This document shows positions 8,526 to 16,917 of a stretch of 48,469 nucleotides of DNA, piece after piece. Below the pieces are notes generated by a model. It saw only the letters and a list, made by a program, of their open reading frames with translations, was not told where the DNA came from and searched no databases. Within the stretch, counting starts at the first letter, position 1. Every line of letters starts with the position of its first letter. Source of the stretch: Chamaesiphon sp. 336R_metabinner_41 (GTDB taxonomy: Bacteria > Cyanobacteriota > Cyanobacteriia > Cyanobacteriales > Chamaesiphonaceae); assembly GCA_025359915.1 (NCBI GenBank), contig JANYDE010000120.1:1-48469 (forward strand), written 5' to 3'. The translations under genes and the position numbers were made by a program.

Positions 8526-9203
8526 ATGTTTTATCTGCTTTTTCTAATACCTGGAATGTTGCTGATGATGTGGGCGCAGTTTCGAGTTAAAGGCACTTAT
8601 CAAAAGTACGCTCAGATTGGCTCCAGTATGGGCATGACTGGCGCGGAAGTTGCCGAAAAGATCTTAAGTGAGATGGGAATCAATAATGTATCGGTAGAGC
8701 CAATTGCTGGCGAATTAACTGACCATTACGATCCTAGTGCCAAGGCGGTGAGATTGTCAGAAGTGGTTTATGGTTCGACATCTTTAGCGGCGGCGGCTGT
8801 GGCTGCTCATGAATGTGGACATGTGCTCCAGGATGTTAAAGGTTATAAACCAATGAATATTAGGGCGGCTCTAGTTCCAGCGGCTAATTTGGGTTCTAAT
8901 ATCGGCCCATTATTAATTATGCTGGGCTTTGGTTTGAATGCGATGGGTAGTATCAGTACGATGTTTATTAATATTGGGATTGTCCTATTTTTAGGCGTAG
9001 TATTATTTCACATTGTTACTTTGCCCGTTGAGTTTGATGCATCGAATCGGGCATTAAAATTAATTAATGAATTGGGCATTTTACAAGGTGAAGAAAATAG
9101 AGGAGCTAAGAAAGTATTAGATGCGGCGGCATTTACTTACGTTGCAACAGCTTTGTATTCAGTGCTCCAACTTGTCCAACTATTAATGTCTCGGCGTGAT
9201 TAG
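8526..9203 (+). CDS. Membrane zinc metallopeptidase (YugP-like, Zn_peptidase_2)
   Basis: 225 residues. A hydrophobic N-terminus (FYLLFLIPGMLLMMW) is followed by the zinc motif HECGH (95-99) in the sequence AAHECGHVLQ. Two or three further membrane segments come next, then FDASNRAL, which probably provides the third zinc ligand region as in related M48-like peptidases. This matches the neutral zinc metallopeptidase family of B. subtilis YugP, widespread but of unknown substrate. It is probably active at the cytoplasmic or thylakoid membrane. It is likely a single-gene unit, ended by a strong hairpin at 9232. Confidence 0.9.
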   Translation: MFYLLFLIPGMLLMMWAQFRVKGTYQKYAQIGSSMGMTGAEVAEKILSEMGINNVSVEPIAGELTDHYDPSAKAVRLSEVVYGSTSLAAAAVAAHECGHVLQDVKGYKPMNIRAALVPAANLGSNIGPLLIMLGFGLNAMGSISTMFINIGIVLFLGVVLFHIVTLPVEFDASNRALKLINELGILQGEENRGAKKVLDAAAFTYVATALYSVLQLVQLLMSRRD

Positions 9204-9231
9204 AGTTGTATTTTTAATCGATCGATAATTC

Positions 9232-9264
9232 ATATCCCCGACTTCTTCGAGAAGTCGGGGATAT
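9232..9264. terminator. Hairpin ATCCCCGACTTCT, probable terminator
   Basis: A perfect 15-bp inverted repeat with a 3-base loop (arms 9232-9246 and 9250-9264). It ends the metallopeptidase gene and lies before pyrF. The same hairpin recurs at 33129-33161, and AT-richer relatives are at 23198, 24456 and 42221, so it is also a dispersed repeat. Confidence 0.65.
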
Positions 9265-9298
9265 TGTTGTGTCTAATCTTTATACCACATAAAACAGA

Positions 9299-10135
9299 AT
9301 GAGCTTTATTGAGAAGTTAAGAAAATCTTGGCAACAGAACAATTCACTAGTATGTGTTGGTCTCGATCCAGATTTATCGCGTTTACCTAGTCACTTGGAA
9401 AAAACTGCCGATTCGATATTGGCATTTAACAAGGAAATTATTGATGCTACCCACGATCTAGTCTGTGCATACAAACCACAGATTGCTTATTTCTCAGCAA
9501 TATCTGCCGAGAAACAATTAGAGCAAACGATCGATTATATCAAATCCAATTATCCACAGATACCGATCATCCTCGATGCCAAACGCGGCGATATTGGCAG
9601 CACTGCCGAAATGTATGCAACCGAAGCATTCTCCAGATACAATGCCGATGCTGTCACGATCAATCCCTACATGGGTTATGATTCAGCCGAGCCATTTTTG
9701 CGATATAAAGATCGTGGCGTAATCTTACTTTGTCGAACCTCGAATAGCGGTGCTGGAGATATTCAGGATTTACTAGTTGATGGCGTACCAATCTATGAAC
9801 ATGTCGCTAAACTAATCTCTGAAAAATGGAACTCTCATCATAATTGTCTGTTAGTGGTAGGGGCAACATGGCCAGCTCAAATGTCAAAAATTAGAAGTAT
9901 AGTAGGAGATATGCCATTCCTCGTTCCAGGTGTAGGAGCACAAGGTGGTGATGTCGAAACAATGGTTAAGGCCGGACAAACTCATGATGGAACAGGGTTG
10001 ATTATTAGTTCATCTAGAGCGATTTTGTATGCAAGTAATGGTGCAGATTTTGCAATAGCAGCAAGAGCCGAAACTATAAGTCTTAGAGACACCATTAATC
10101 GATTTAGAAATTCTTGCCCTAAACTGGCACAATAA
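9299..10135 (+). CDS. pyrF: Orotidine 5'-phosphate decarboxylase (type 2)
   Basis: 278 residues. It converts OMP to UMP, the last step of de novo pyrimidine synthesis. The length and the start LVCVGLDPDLSRLP are typical of the longer type-2 family. The catalytic motif LDAKRGDIG lies at 92-100 (Asp93, Lys95, Asp98), and the phosphate-binding end reads VPGVGAQGGD. It is in the cytosol. trpE follows after 27 bp with no terminator between, so the two are probably one transcript. ATG at 9299 fits the family start MSFIEKL. Confidence 0.95.
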   Translation: MSFIEKLRKSWQQNNSLVCVGLDPDLSRLPSHLEKTADSILAFNKEIIDATHDLVCAYKPQIAYFSAISAEKQLEQTIDYIKSNYPQIPIILDAKRGDIGSTAEMYATEAFSRYNADAVTINPYMGYDSAEPFLRYKDRGVILLCRTSNSGAGDIQDLLVDGVPIYEHVAKLISEKWNSHHNCLLVVGATWPAQMSKIRSIVGDMPFLVPGVGAQGGDVETMVKAGQTHDGTGLIISSSRAILYASNGADFAIAARAETISLRDTINRFRNSCPKLAQ

Positions 10136-10162
10136 GAGAGATACCCTGCCGCAATCTGTGTA

Positions 10163-11701
10163 ATGATTTTCCCCAGTTTCGATCAATTCAGTCAGCTAGC
10201 TAGTCAAGGTAACTTTATTCCTGTCTATCAGGAGTGGGTAGCGGATTTAGATACCCCCGTTTCGGCATGGTATAAAGTATGTGCGGGTCAACCCTATAGC
10301 TTCTTGTTGGAATCCGTCGAGGGTGGGGAAACTGTCGGACGTTATAGTCTCTTGGGTTGTAATCCACTCTGGGTATTAGAAAATAGAGGCGAACAGACAA
10401 CCCAGACTCATCGGGATGGCACTGTTACTACATTTACCGGCGATCCATTTCAAACCATAGCTAGTTGTTTAGAGCCTTACAAACCTGTCAAATTGCCCCA
10501 ACTTCCAGGCGGCATCGGGGGCTTATTTGGCTTCTGGGGCTATGAATTGATGAAATGGATTGAATCTAGAGTCCCCATCCATCCAGCTAGCTCTGAAGAC
10601 CTGCCAGATGGCTTGTGGATGCAAGTAGACCATTTGATCGTCTTCGACCAGGTGAAGCGCAAAATTTGGGCGATCGCTTATGCCGATGTGGGGGCTTGTG
10701 ATGGTAATCTCGAATTAGCATATACTCAGGCGATCGATCGAGTAAAAACTCTCGTCGATAAACTCCAACAACCGTTGACCTCGAAGTTTCTAGAATGGAC
10801 TCCCCCTCAGCCTAGTCCCGCCCTCACCGAACTTCCCGCTGCCTATACTAGCAATACTTCCAAAGCCGAATTTTGCGCCAATGTTGTTAAAGCGAAGGCA
10901 CATATTACCGCTGGCGATATTTTCCAAGTCGTCGTTTCCCAGCGATTGTCTACTACTTATCCTGGCAATCCTTTCGATCTTTATCGTTCGCTCCGACTGG
11001 TCAATCCCTCTCCCTATATGGCGTATCTCAATTTTGGGGATTGGCAGATTATCGGTTCTAGTCCTGAAGTAATGGTCAGAGCCGATCTCAATTATGATGG
11101 TACCCTCAAAGCCACCCTGCGTCCATTGGCTGGTACCCGTCGGCGGGGACAAACACCAGAGGAGGATGAAGCACTGGGAGTGGAATTACTCGCCGATACC
11201 AAGGAAGTCGCCGAACATGTGATGTTGGTAGATTTGGGACGTAACGATTTAGGTCGAGTCTGTAAAAGTGGGACGGTAGTCGTTGATAAATTAATGACGA
11301 TCGAGCGTTATTCTCATGTCATGCATATCGTTAGCAATGCTGTCGGACAACTAGCACCCGATAAAACTGCCTGGGATTTGCTCAAGGCTTGTTTCCCAGC
11401 GGGTACAGTTAGCGGCGCGCCCAAGATTCGCGCTCTGGAAATCATCCACAATCTCGAAGGCTGTCGGCGGGGAGCATATTCGGGTGTCTATGGTTATTAT
11501 GATTTTGAGGGTCAATTAAATACGGCGATTACGTTGCGGACGATGGTAGTTCGTCCCGATGGTGCGGGGGGTCATACTGTATCGGTGCAAGCAGGCGCGG
11601 GATTAGTTGCGGATTCGGATCCGGTAACGGAATATGAGGAAACCTTGAATAAAGCCAGAGGCTTATTAGAAGCGATTCGGTGTTTGGTGGTTGATAAATA
11701 A
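10163..11701 (+). CDS. trpE: Anthranilate synthase component I
   Basis: 512 residues. It makes anthranilate from chorismate, with ammonia from TrpG, which is not in this window. The N-terminal regulatory domain carries the LLES motif in SFLLESVEGGE, the element of tryptophan feedback inhibition. The chorismate-binding domain is complete: GDIFQVVVSQRL, LRPLAGTRRRG, EVAEHVMLVDLGRNDLGRV, FPAGTVSGAPK and the C-terminal VQAGAGLVADSDP. It is downstream of pyrF in a probable two-gene operon and ends at a bidirectional hairpin. It is clearly different from the second chorismate-using gene, at 44896. Confidence 0.95.
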   Translation: MIFPSFDQFSQLASQGNFIPVYQEWVADLDTPVSAWYKVCAGQPYSFLLESVEGGETVGRYSLLGCNPLWVLENRGEQTTQTHRDGTVTTFTGDPFQTIASCLEPYKPVKLPQLPGGIGGLFGFWGYELMKWIESRVPIHPASSEDLPDGLWMQVDHLIVFDQVKRKIWAIAYADVGACDGNLELAYTQAIDRVKTLVDKLQQPLTSKFLEWTPPQPSPALTELPAAYTSNTSKAEFCANVVKAKAHITAGDIFQVVVSQRLSTTYPGNPFDLYRSLRLVNPSPYMAYLNFGDWQIIGSSPEVMVRADLNYDGTLKATLRPLAGTRRRGQTPEEDEALGVELLADTKEVAEHVMLVDLGRNDLGRVCKSGTVVVDKLMTIERYSHVMHIVSNAVGQLAPDKTAWDLLKACFPAGTVSGAPKIRALEIIHNLEGCRRGAYSGVYGYYDFEGQLNTAITLRTMVVRPDGAGGHTVSVQAGAGLVADSDPVTEYEETLNKARGLLEAIRCLVVDK

Positions 11702-11716
11702 GTCGTCGTGCGTGAA

Positions 11717-11766
11717 AAAATCCCCTCCGTTCGCGGAGCGTCTGCCTTAGCAGAGGAGGGGATTTT
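11717..11766. terminator. Bidirectional terminator between trpE and xth
   Basis: The arms AAAATCCCCTCC (11717-11728) and GGAGGGGATTTT (11755-11766) form a perfect 12-bp stem, with A-rich and T-rich outer ends in both directions, between the convergent genes trpE and xth. The loop contains the dispersed repeat GCGGAGCGTCTGCCT (11733-11747), which also occurs inside the STAND gene (527-541). Confidence 0.75.
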
Positions 11767-11782
11767 CGTGGGTAGCATATTT

Positions 11783-12574
11783 TTACAGTTCGACTATTAC
11801 TGGAACATGATCGCTGGGTTGGACTAATTTTCGGGGTTCGATATCGATCGAACAACTAGTTGCTCGATCGAATAAATCTGGTGTTAAATAAAGATGATCG
11901 ATCCGCCAGCCACGATTGCGTTCAAATCCCTGTTGACGATAATCCCACCAGCTAAAATGTCCGCCTTCAGTAGTGAATTTGCGGAAGCTATCTTGAAAGC
12001 CTAAATCGATCACCGATTTGCGTAATATCTCTCGTTCGGCGACGGTTGCCATGACGCGATCTTTGGCAGTAGTTTTGGTATGGATATCGAGATCTTCGAG
12101 GGCAATATTAAAGTCTCCACAGACGCAAATTGACCGCTGACCGGACTCAATTGTGGTTTTTAAATACTCACCTAATAATTCTAACCACCGCAGCTTATAG
12201 GGGTATTTATCGCTTGTCACCATATTTCCATTGGGGACATAGAGATTGACGATCTGCACGCCATCAAAATTGCCAGTAATTACCCGTTTTTGGTCGTCCA
12301 AATCGCTGACGGATGCTGGTGCTAAAACACCGCCAAAGCCATAGCTGACATTAGTTAACGGCTGCTTACTAAACATGGCTACACCATTATATGACTTCTG
12401 CCCAGATCTATAGACATGATAACCGCAAGCTTCAATTGCAGCGATCGGAAATTGCTCGTCCACAACCTTAGTTTCTTGTACGCAGAGCACATCGACAGGA
12501 TGCGTCTGCAACCAGTTCGTGACAATATCTAGCCGCGTCCGAATTGAGTTAACATTCCAGGTAGCAATTTGCAT
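11783..12574 (-). CDS. xth: Exodeoxyribonuclease III / AP endonuclease
   Basis: 263 residues of the endonuclease/exonuclease/phosphatase fold. It cuts DNA at abasic sites and removes 3' blocking groups in base excision repair. The metal ligand is Glu34 in QETKVVD, with the active-site motif GDFNIAL in the middle and the C-terminal SDHVPV (Asp255, His256). The length is that of the ExoIII family. ATG at 12574 is preceded not by a normal ribosome binding site but by a pure pyrimidine tract (CCCCCTC/TTCCCC repeats). Confidence 0.95.
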   Translation of the reverse strand: MQIATWNVNSIRTRLDIVTNWLQTHPVDVLCVQETKVVDEQFPIAAIEACGYHVYRSGQKSYNGVAMFSKQPLTNVSYGFGGVLAPASVSDLDDQKRVITGNFDGVQIVNLYVPNGNMVTSDKYPYKLRWLELLGEYLKTTIESGQRSICVCGDFNIALEDLDIHTKTTAKDRVMATVAEREILRKSVIDLGFQDSFRKFTTEGGHFSWWDYRQQGFERNRGWRIDHLYLTPDLFDRATSCSIDIEPRKLVQPSDHVPVIVEL

Positions 12575-12616
12575 GGAGGGGGAAGAGGGGGAAGAGGGGA
12601 AAGGGGAAAGGGGGGT
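12575..12616. repeat. Low-complexity purine tract abutting the xth start codon
   Basis: On the plus strand, repeated GGGGGAAGA / GGGGAAA units run up to the base before the xth start. On the xth strand this is a C/T-only leader. It is one of several cases in the window where a simple repeat replaces the region before a start codon. Confidence 0.6.
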
Positions 12617-12652
12617 TTAATTGTGGGAATGGGAAAATTTTGTAGATTCTCG

Positions 12653-12697
12653 AAATCTAGGGTAGGGGTAATCATGAATTACCCCTACCCTAGATTT
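12653..12697. terminator. Perfect 20-bp inverted repeat between GH57 gene and xth
   Basis: The arms AAATCTAGGGTAGGGGTAAT (12653-12672) and its exact complement (12678-12697) enclose a 5-base loop. This lies downstream of the GH57 gene and upstream of xth, both on the minus strand. It can serve as a terminator. The very perfect stem also suggests a recently acquired dispersed repeat. Confidence 0.65.
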
Positions 12698-12742
12698 TAT
12701 TGTGGTTATTTTTTCAGACATTAATCCAGCAACGTCAATTTT

Positions 12743-14332
12743 TTACAATGGGCGGTAAGCGCGGTAATTAATGCTGGGGAAAATATTGTCCATCGTCTCG
12801 ACTTTTTCCAACCAACCACTATCGACTTTACCCTCTTTGAGTTCGTCATAGAGCTTGTGGAATCGGACTAAGTGCGATCGAGTCCGGCGGATGGCATATG
12901 GTACCATCGTTCCAGTGCGCATGATAAATGCCCAGTCGGAGGATTGAGCCAGGAGTAATTCCCGTGCGGCTTGATTGAGTGCGCGCCACTGCAATTCATC
13001 CGCTGGCTCCATTCGTGCTAATTCGATCATTCGTTCCGCGCCCTTGTGGAGGTGAGGATATACCCAAGCATTGGTTTCATTCAACCAGTACTCGTGGAAA
13101 CCTTTATAACCCCAGCTTGACTGAGATGGGCGACACACCTGCTGGGTAGGTTGAGCGCGGAGATAGTCCGCCAAATGTGTCATCTGATAGGTATTTTGAT
13201 CGTGCCACGATTTGCGGAAGAAGTAATCGATGAACCAAGGGCCTTCATACCACCAGTGACCGAACAATTCGGCATCATAGGGCGATACAATCAGTGGGGG
13301 ACGTGGCATCATCCCTGCCAGATTTGTCACCTGTTGCTGGCGATTGTACATGAAGTTCTGAGCATGATCGGCTGCTTTTTCTTTCGCCCAATATGGATCG
13401 TAGAGAGCTTTTTCGCCGCCAGTTTTGGAAGTAATCTTGTGGTACTTAATTCCGATATTCTTCCGTTGACCATTGGGCATGATATACGGCTTAATATAGT
13501 CGTAGTCAGCATCCCAGCCTAAATCTTTATAAAATTCTCGATATTCTGGTGCGCCAGGATATCCTACCATCGACGACCATACTTGTTGGGAGGACTCTTG
13601 ATCTCGTCCGAATGCGGCTACCCCAGCCTCAGTAAAGATCGGCGCGTAGTTACCAAAACGTGGACGGGGACGGGCATACATGATCCCATGTCCATCTGTC
13701 AGGAAATAACGCAAACCAGCATCCGCCAGCATCCGCTCTAGACCTTCATAATAAGCACATTCTGGCAGCCAAATTCCTTTTGGCGCACGCCCAAAGTTTT
13801 CTTCATAATGTTCACAGGCTACCCGAATTTGTGCCCACACTGCTTCTGGGTACATTTTCATCAACGGTAAATAACCGTGAGTCGCACCACAGGTAATGAT
13901 TTCGAGGTTGTTGCTATCTAAAAATCCTTTGAAAGCCCCGATTAAATCTCGATTATGTCGTTCCCAAGTTTTGCGAATTGCGGCGAATTCTTTGACGTAA
14001 TACTCTGCTAAATACTTGAGATGCCCATTATCCTTGTTGGTATCAATCTCTTTGAGGGCTAATTCTTCTAATTTGCCCAGATGCTCATCATAGCGATCTT
14101 GGAGCAAGGGATCTCGGAGCATCGACACCAATGGCGGAGTCATGCTCATCGTGATTTTGAAGTCGATTCCGTCCCGTTTTAATCCCTCGAAAACGTGGAG
14201 TAGGGGAATATATGTTTCTGTAATGGCTTCATATAGCCATTCTTCCTCAAGAACGAAATCGCTCTCAGGGTGACGAACAAAGGGGAGATGAGCGTGTAGG
14301 ACTAACGCAACATAACCGAGTGGAGTACTCAT
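12743..14332 (-). CDS. GH57 1,4-alpha-glucan branching enzyme
   Basis: 529 residues of glycoside hydrolase family 57 with the DUF1957-type C-terminal region. This is the branching-enzyme branch of the family, which makes alpha-1,6 links in glycogen. Visible motifs are HAHLPF near the start, TCGATHGYLPL, the nucleophile motif WLPECAYY (Glu191) and the acid/base region SPYDAELFGHWWYEGP (Asp353). The spacing agrees with characterised archaeal and bacterial GH57 branching enzymes, and the length is normal. It is cytosolic and apparently monocistronic. A GH57 amylase is less likely because of the C-terminal domain. Confidence 0.88.
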   Translation of the reverse strand: MSTPLGYVALVLHAHLPFVRHPESDFVLEEEWLYEAITETYIPLLHVFEGLKRDGIDFKITMSMTPPLVSMLRDPLLQDRYDEHLGKLEELALKEIDTNKDNGHLKYLAEYYVKEFAAIRKTWERHNRDLIGAFKGFLDSNNLEIITCGATHGYLPLMKMYPEAVWAQIRVACEHYEENFGRAPKGIWLPECAYYEGLERMLADAGLRYFLTDGHGIMYARPRPRFGNYAPIFTEAGVAAFGRDQESSQQVWSSMVGYPGAPEYREFYKDLGWDADYDYIKPYIMPNGQRKNIGIKYHKITSKTGGEKALYDPYWAKEKAADHAQNFMYNRQQQVTNLAGMMPRPPLIVSPYDAELFGHWWYEGPWFIDYFFRKSWHDQNTYQMTHLADYLRAQPTQQVCRPSQSSWGYKGFHEYWLNETNAWVYPHLHKGAERMIELARMEPADELQWRALNQAARELLLAQSSDWAFIMRTGTMVPYAIRRTRSHLVRFHKLYDELKEGKVDSGWLEKVETMDNIFPSINYRAYRPL

Positions 14333-14528
14333 AGGGATAACGCGAGGAAACAGCGAATGGCAGAGAGTTAAGGCACTACCGTTAATATTATCTAAGCTTT
14401 GCGTCCTCTTTTGTTTATTATTTGTGATTTGTTCTGGCTATTCCCCAAAACCTGAAGCCTAAAGCTGCTCTTTCCACTTAGTGTGAGCAATCACTTATAT
14501 CGGTCGAATTATTACATTTTTTTAAATC

Positions 14529-14549
14529 TTGTTAACTTTTTGTTAACAA
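14529..14549. promoter_or_regulatory. Palindrome TTGTTAAC-N5-GTTAACAA before sasA
   Basis: A perfect 8-bp inverted repeat with a TTTTT centre (14529-14536 and 14542-14549), 36 bp before the sasA start codon. Size and position suit a binding site for a dimeric regulator overlapping the promoter. The regulator is not known. Confidence 0.4.
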
Positions 14550-14584
14550 AACTCAAAATCCAGTCGATACTTGTATTTGAATGA

Positions 14585-15775
14585 ATGTCAACCGATCGTT
14601 ATCCATCCAATAAATTGCTAAAATCGCTACAGCTATTGCTGTTTCTCGATGAGCGCACAACTAGTTACATCTACAATCAAGAAATCCGCAACAAGTTGGC
14701 GATCCTTAACGCTGAGGATGCTTTTGAGCTGGAAGTTGTAGATGTTGGCAAGCAGCCAGATTTGGCAGAACACTATCGAGTAATTGCCACACCAGCATTG
14801 CTCAAACTTTATCCCAAACCCCGCCAGATCTTGGCGGGTAGTAATTTAATAGATCAAATTGATAATTGGTGGGAGCGGTGGCAAGAACAACTATCTGCTG
14901 ATGAGCATAATTTTCGGTCTAATCGGGGTGAATCTATCAATCCAGATCGTCAACAAACGGAGCCGCTATTATTAAGTGATTCACATAGTTATGTGAGTAA
15001 ATTAATTAAGTTGACTGATGAAGTTTTTACGCTCAAACAAGAAAAAGAAGAGTTGCTCGATCGACTAAAATTACAGGATCGCGCGATGTCTGTACTGGCA
15101 CACGATCTACGAAACCCTTTAACTGCGGCAGCTCTAGCTATAGGTACATTAGAAATAATCCACAATCCGCAAGATTACCGCGCCAATTCTTTAGATCCAG
15201 TCAAGATCGCCAGATTGATTGAACGAGCGCGAACTCAACTACAATCGATCGATCGATTAGTCAGTGATATTTTGCAACCATTAGCAAATAATCATACAGA
15301 GCTAGATCTCCATCCCCAAAAGCTCGATCTCGCCCAACTAATTGCGTCAGTAATTTCCCAACTAGATAGTCAATTTCAAACCAAGCTGCAAGTTATTACT
15401 ACTGATATTCCGCAGGATATTCCATTTGTCTATGGCGATCCTGACAAGCTACGGCAGGTGATCGTCAATTTGTTGGACAATGCGATCAAATATACACCCG
15501 ATCTCGGTCGCATTCATATCAGTGCTCTCCACCGCACGGCTCAAACCATTCAAGTCAGTATTTCCGACAATGGTTTAGGCATTCCTGAGGAAAATCAAAA
15601 ACATATATTCCAAGATCGTCACAGACTCGATCGAGACTTATCTCGATCGGGTTATGGTATTGGTTTATCAGTCTGCCAACAGATCGTTCGCGCTCACTAC
15701 GGACAAATCTGGGTGGAGTCTGCTCCAGGGAAAGGAAGTGTGTTTAATTTTACGTTATTGGTACATCGGCGGTAA
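14585..15775 (+). CDS. sasA: Circadian adaptive-response sensor kinase SasA
   Basis: 396 residues. Residues about 13-100 are the KaiB-like thioredoxin-fold sensor domain (LQLLLFLDERTTSYIYN, IATPALLKLYP) that binds KaiC. The kinase follows: H-box LAHDLRNPLT with His173, N-box DKLRQVIVNLLDNAIKYTP, G1 ISDNGLGIP and G2 YGIGLSVCQQIV. SasA autophosphorylates in response to the KaiC clock state and phosphorylates RpaA, driving day-night gene expression. ATG at 14585 gives the family start; a nearby ATG at 14581 is out of frame. The kai genes and rpaA are not in this window. Confidence 0.95.
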   Translation: MSTDRYPSNKLLKSLQLLLFLDERTTSYIYNQEIRNKLAILNAEDAFELEVVDVGKQPDLAEHYRVIATPALLKLYPKPRQILAGSNLIDQIDNWWERWQEQLSADEHNFRSNRGESINPDRQQTEPLLLSDSHSYVSKLIKLTDEVFTLKQEKEELLDRLKLQDRAMSVLAHDLRNPLTAAALAIGTLEIIHNPQDYRANSLDPVKIARLIERARTQLQSIDRLVSDILQPLANNHTELDLHPQKLDLAQLIASVISQLDSQFQTKLQVITTDIPQDIPFVYGDPDKLRQVIVNLLDNAIKYTPDLGRIHISALHRTAQTIQVSISDNGLGIPEENQKHIFQDRHRLDRDLSRSGYGIGLSVCQQIVRAHYGQIWVESAPGKGSVFNFTLLVHRR

Positions 15776-15966
15776 TTGATAATTGATAATTAATTTGGGA
15801 CTGTAGGGGCTGGTTTATGCTAAAAATCCCCGTTTTCACTATTAACTACCAAACAAACCCGCCCTCACTCGCCAGAATTGCTAGCGTGCGATTTTAGGCG
15901 TTGCTGAATTGATGTATGATTTTTCATTTTTGAAACTCCCAGTCACCCAGTCACCCCGTCTCCAAT

Positions 15967-16737
15967 TCAACCACGCCCAATTTTATTTGCTGTGCGTAAA
16001 ATCTGACAGGCTAAAATAGCGGCACCGAAGCCGTTGTCGATATTGACGACTCCGATTCCGGCGGCGCAGGAATTGAGCATCGTCAGTAATGGTGCGACAC
16101 CACCGAAACTCGCTCCGTAACCGACACTAGTCGGTACGGCAATTACGGGACAATCGGCTAAACCAGCAACGACGCTGGGTAAAGCTCCTTCCATTCCGGC
16201 GACGACAATGAGCACATCCGCAGCGTCGATAATGTGACGATTGGCGAGGAGGCGATGAATTCCGGCGACACCGACATCCCATAATTTCTCAACTTCAAAA
16301 CCGCAGATACTAGCGGTACATGCGGCTTCCTCTGCGACGGGTAAATCGGCTGTCCCTGCTGTGAGAATCGTAATCTTGCCTGGATGGGTGGGCGCGGGTT
16401 CCGTAGGGGGTAGAGCGCAAATTCGCGCCATTTGGTAATAGATGAGATCGGGAATCTGTTGGCGTAGTTCGGCGTAGACTGCTGGGGTAATCCTGGTTGC
16501 CATCACGACAGATTGCTGGTGGCGCATGACTTGGATAATTTTCACAATTTGGGTAGGGGTTTTATCTAGTCCCCAAATTACTTCGGGAAAACCCGTGCGC
16601 TGTTGCCGATTGCGATCGATCTTCGCAAACTCGTCGATCGGATCATAGCCTAATGACTGTAGTTCTAACAATGCTCGATCGGGTGTAATTGCGCCAGCAG
16701 CAACGTCGGTAAGTAAGGCTTGAAGTGATTCTGACAC
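15967..16737 (-). CDS. larB: Nickel pincer cofactor biosynthesis protein LarB
   Basis: 256 residues with a C-terminal PurE-like domain (ILTAGTADLPVAEEAACTA, DVGVAGIHRLL, VVAGMEGALPSVVAGL, PTSVGYGASFGG). LarB carboxylates nicotinic acid adenine dinucleotide and hydrolyses its anhydride, the first step of the nickel-pincer cofactor of lactate racemase-type enzymes. The N-terminal 90 residues are the usual helical extension. It starts at GTG 16737. The partner genes larC and larE are not nearby. PurE itself is much shorter and lacks this N-terminus, so LarB is favoured. Confidence 0.9.
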   Translation of the reverse strand: MSESLQALLTDVAAGAITPDRALLELQSLGYDPIDEFAKIDRNRQQRTGFPEVIWGLDKTPTQIVKIIQVMRHQQSVVMATRITPAVYAELRQQIPDLIYYQMARICALPPTEPAPTHPGKITILTAGTADLPVAEEAACTASICGFEVEKLWDVGVAGIHRLLANRHIIDAADVLIVVAGMEGALPSVVAGLADCPVIAVPTSVGYGASFGGVAPLLTMLNSCAAGIGVVNIDNGFGAAILACQILRTANKIGRG

Positions 16738-16917
16738 GAGCTTAAAATATCTGTGGAGAATTGCGATAGTGACGATCGAATGTTAACATTGGGCACAATA
16801 TCAATGGGAACGTTACGTTCAGATCGTTGACCCGAACGTGGGCGAACTTGAATCTGTGTTAGCTTAGTTCACACTGTCGATCCTATTCCCATTTATATTA
16901 TAGAGGTCGATCTGCGC

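Noticed and set aside
12743-14332. Alpha-amylase assignment for the GH57 protein
   Set aside because: The C-terminal domain and active-site contexts match the branching-enzyme branch better.
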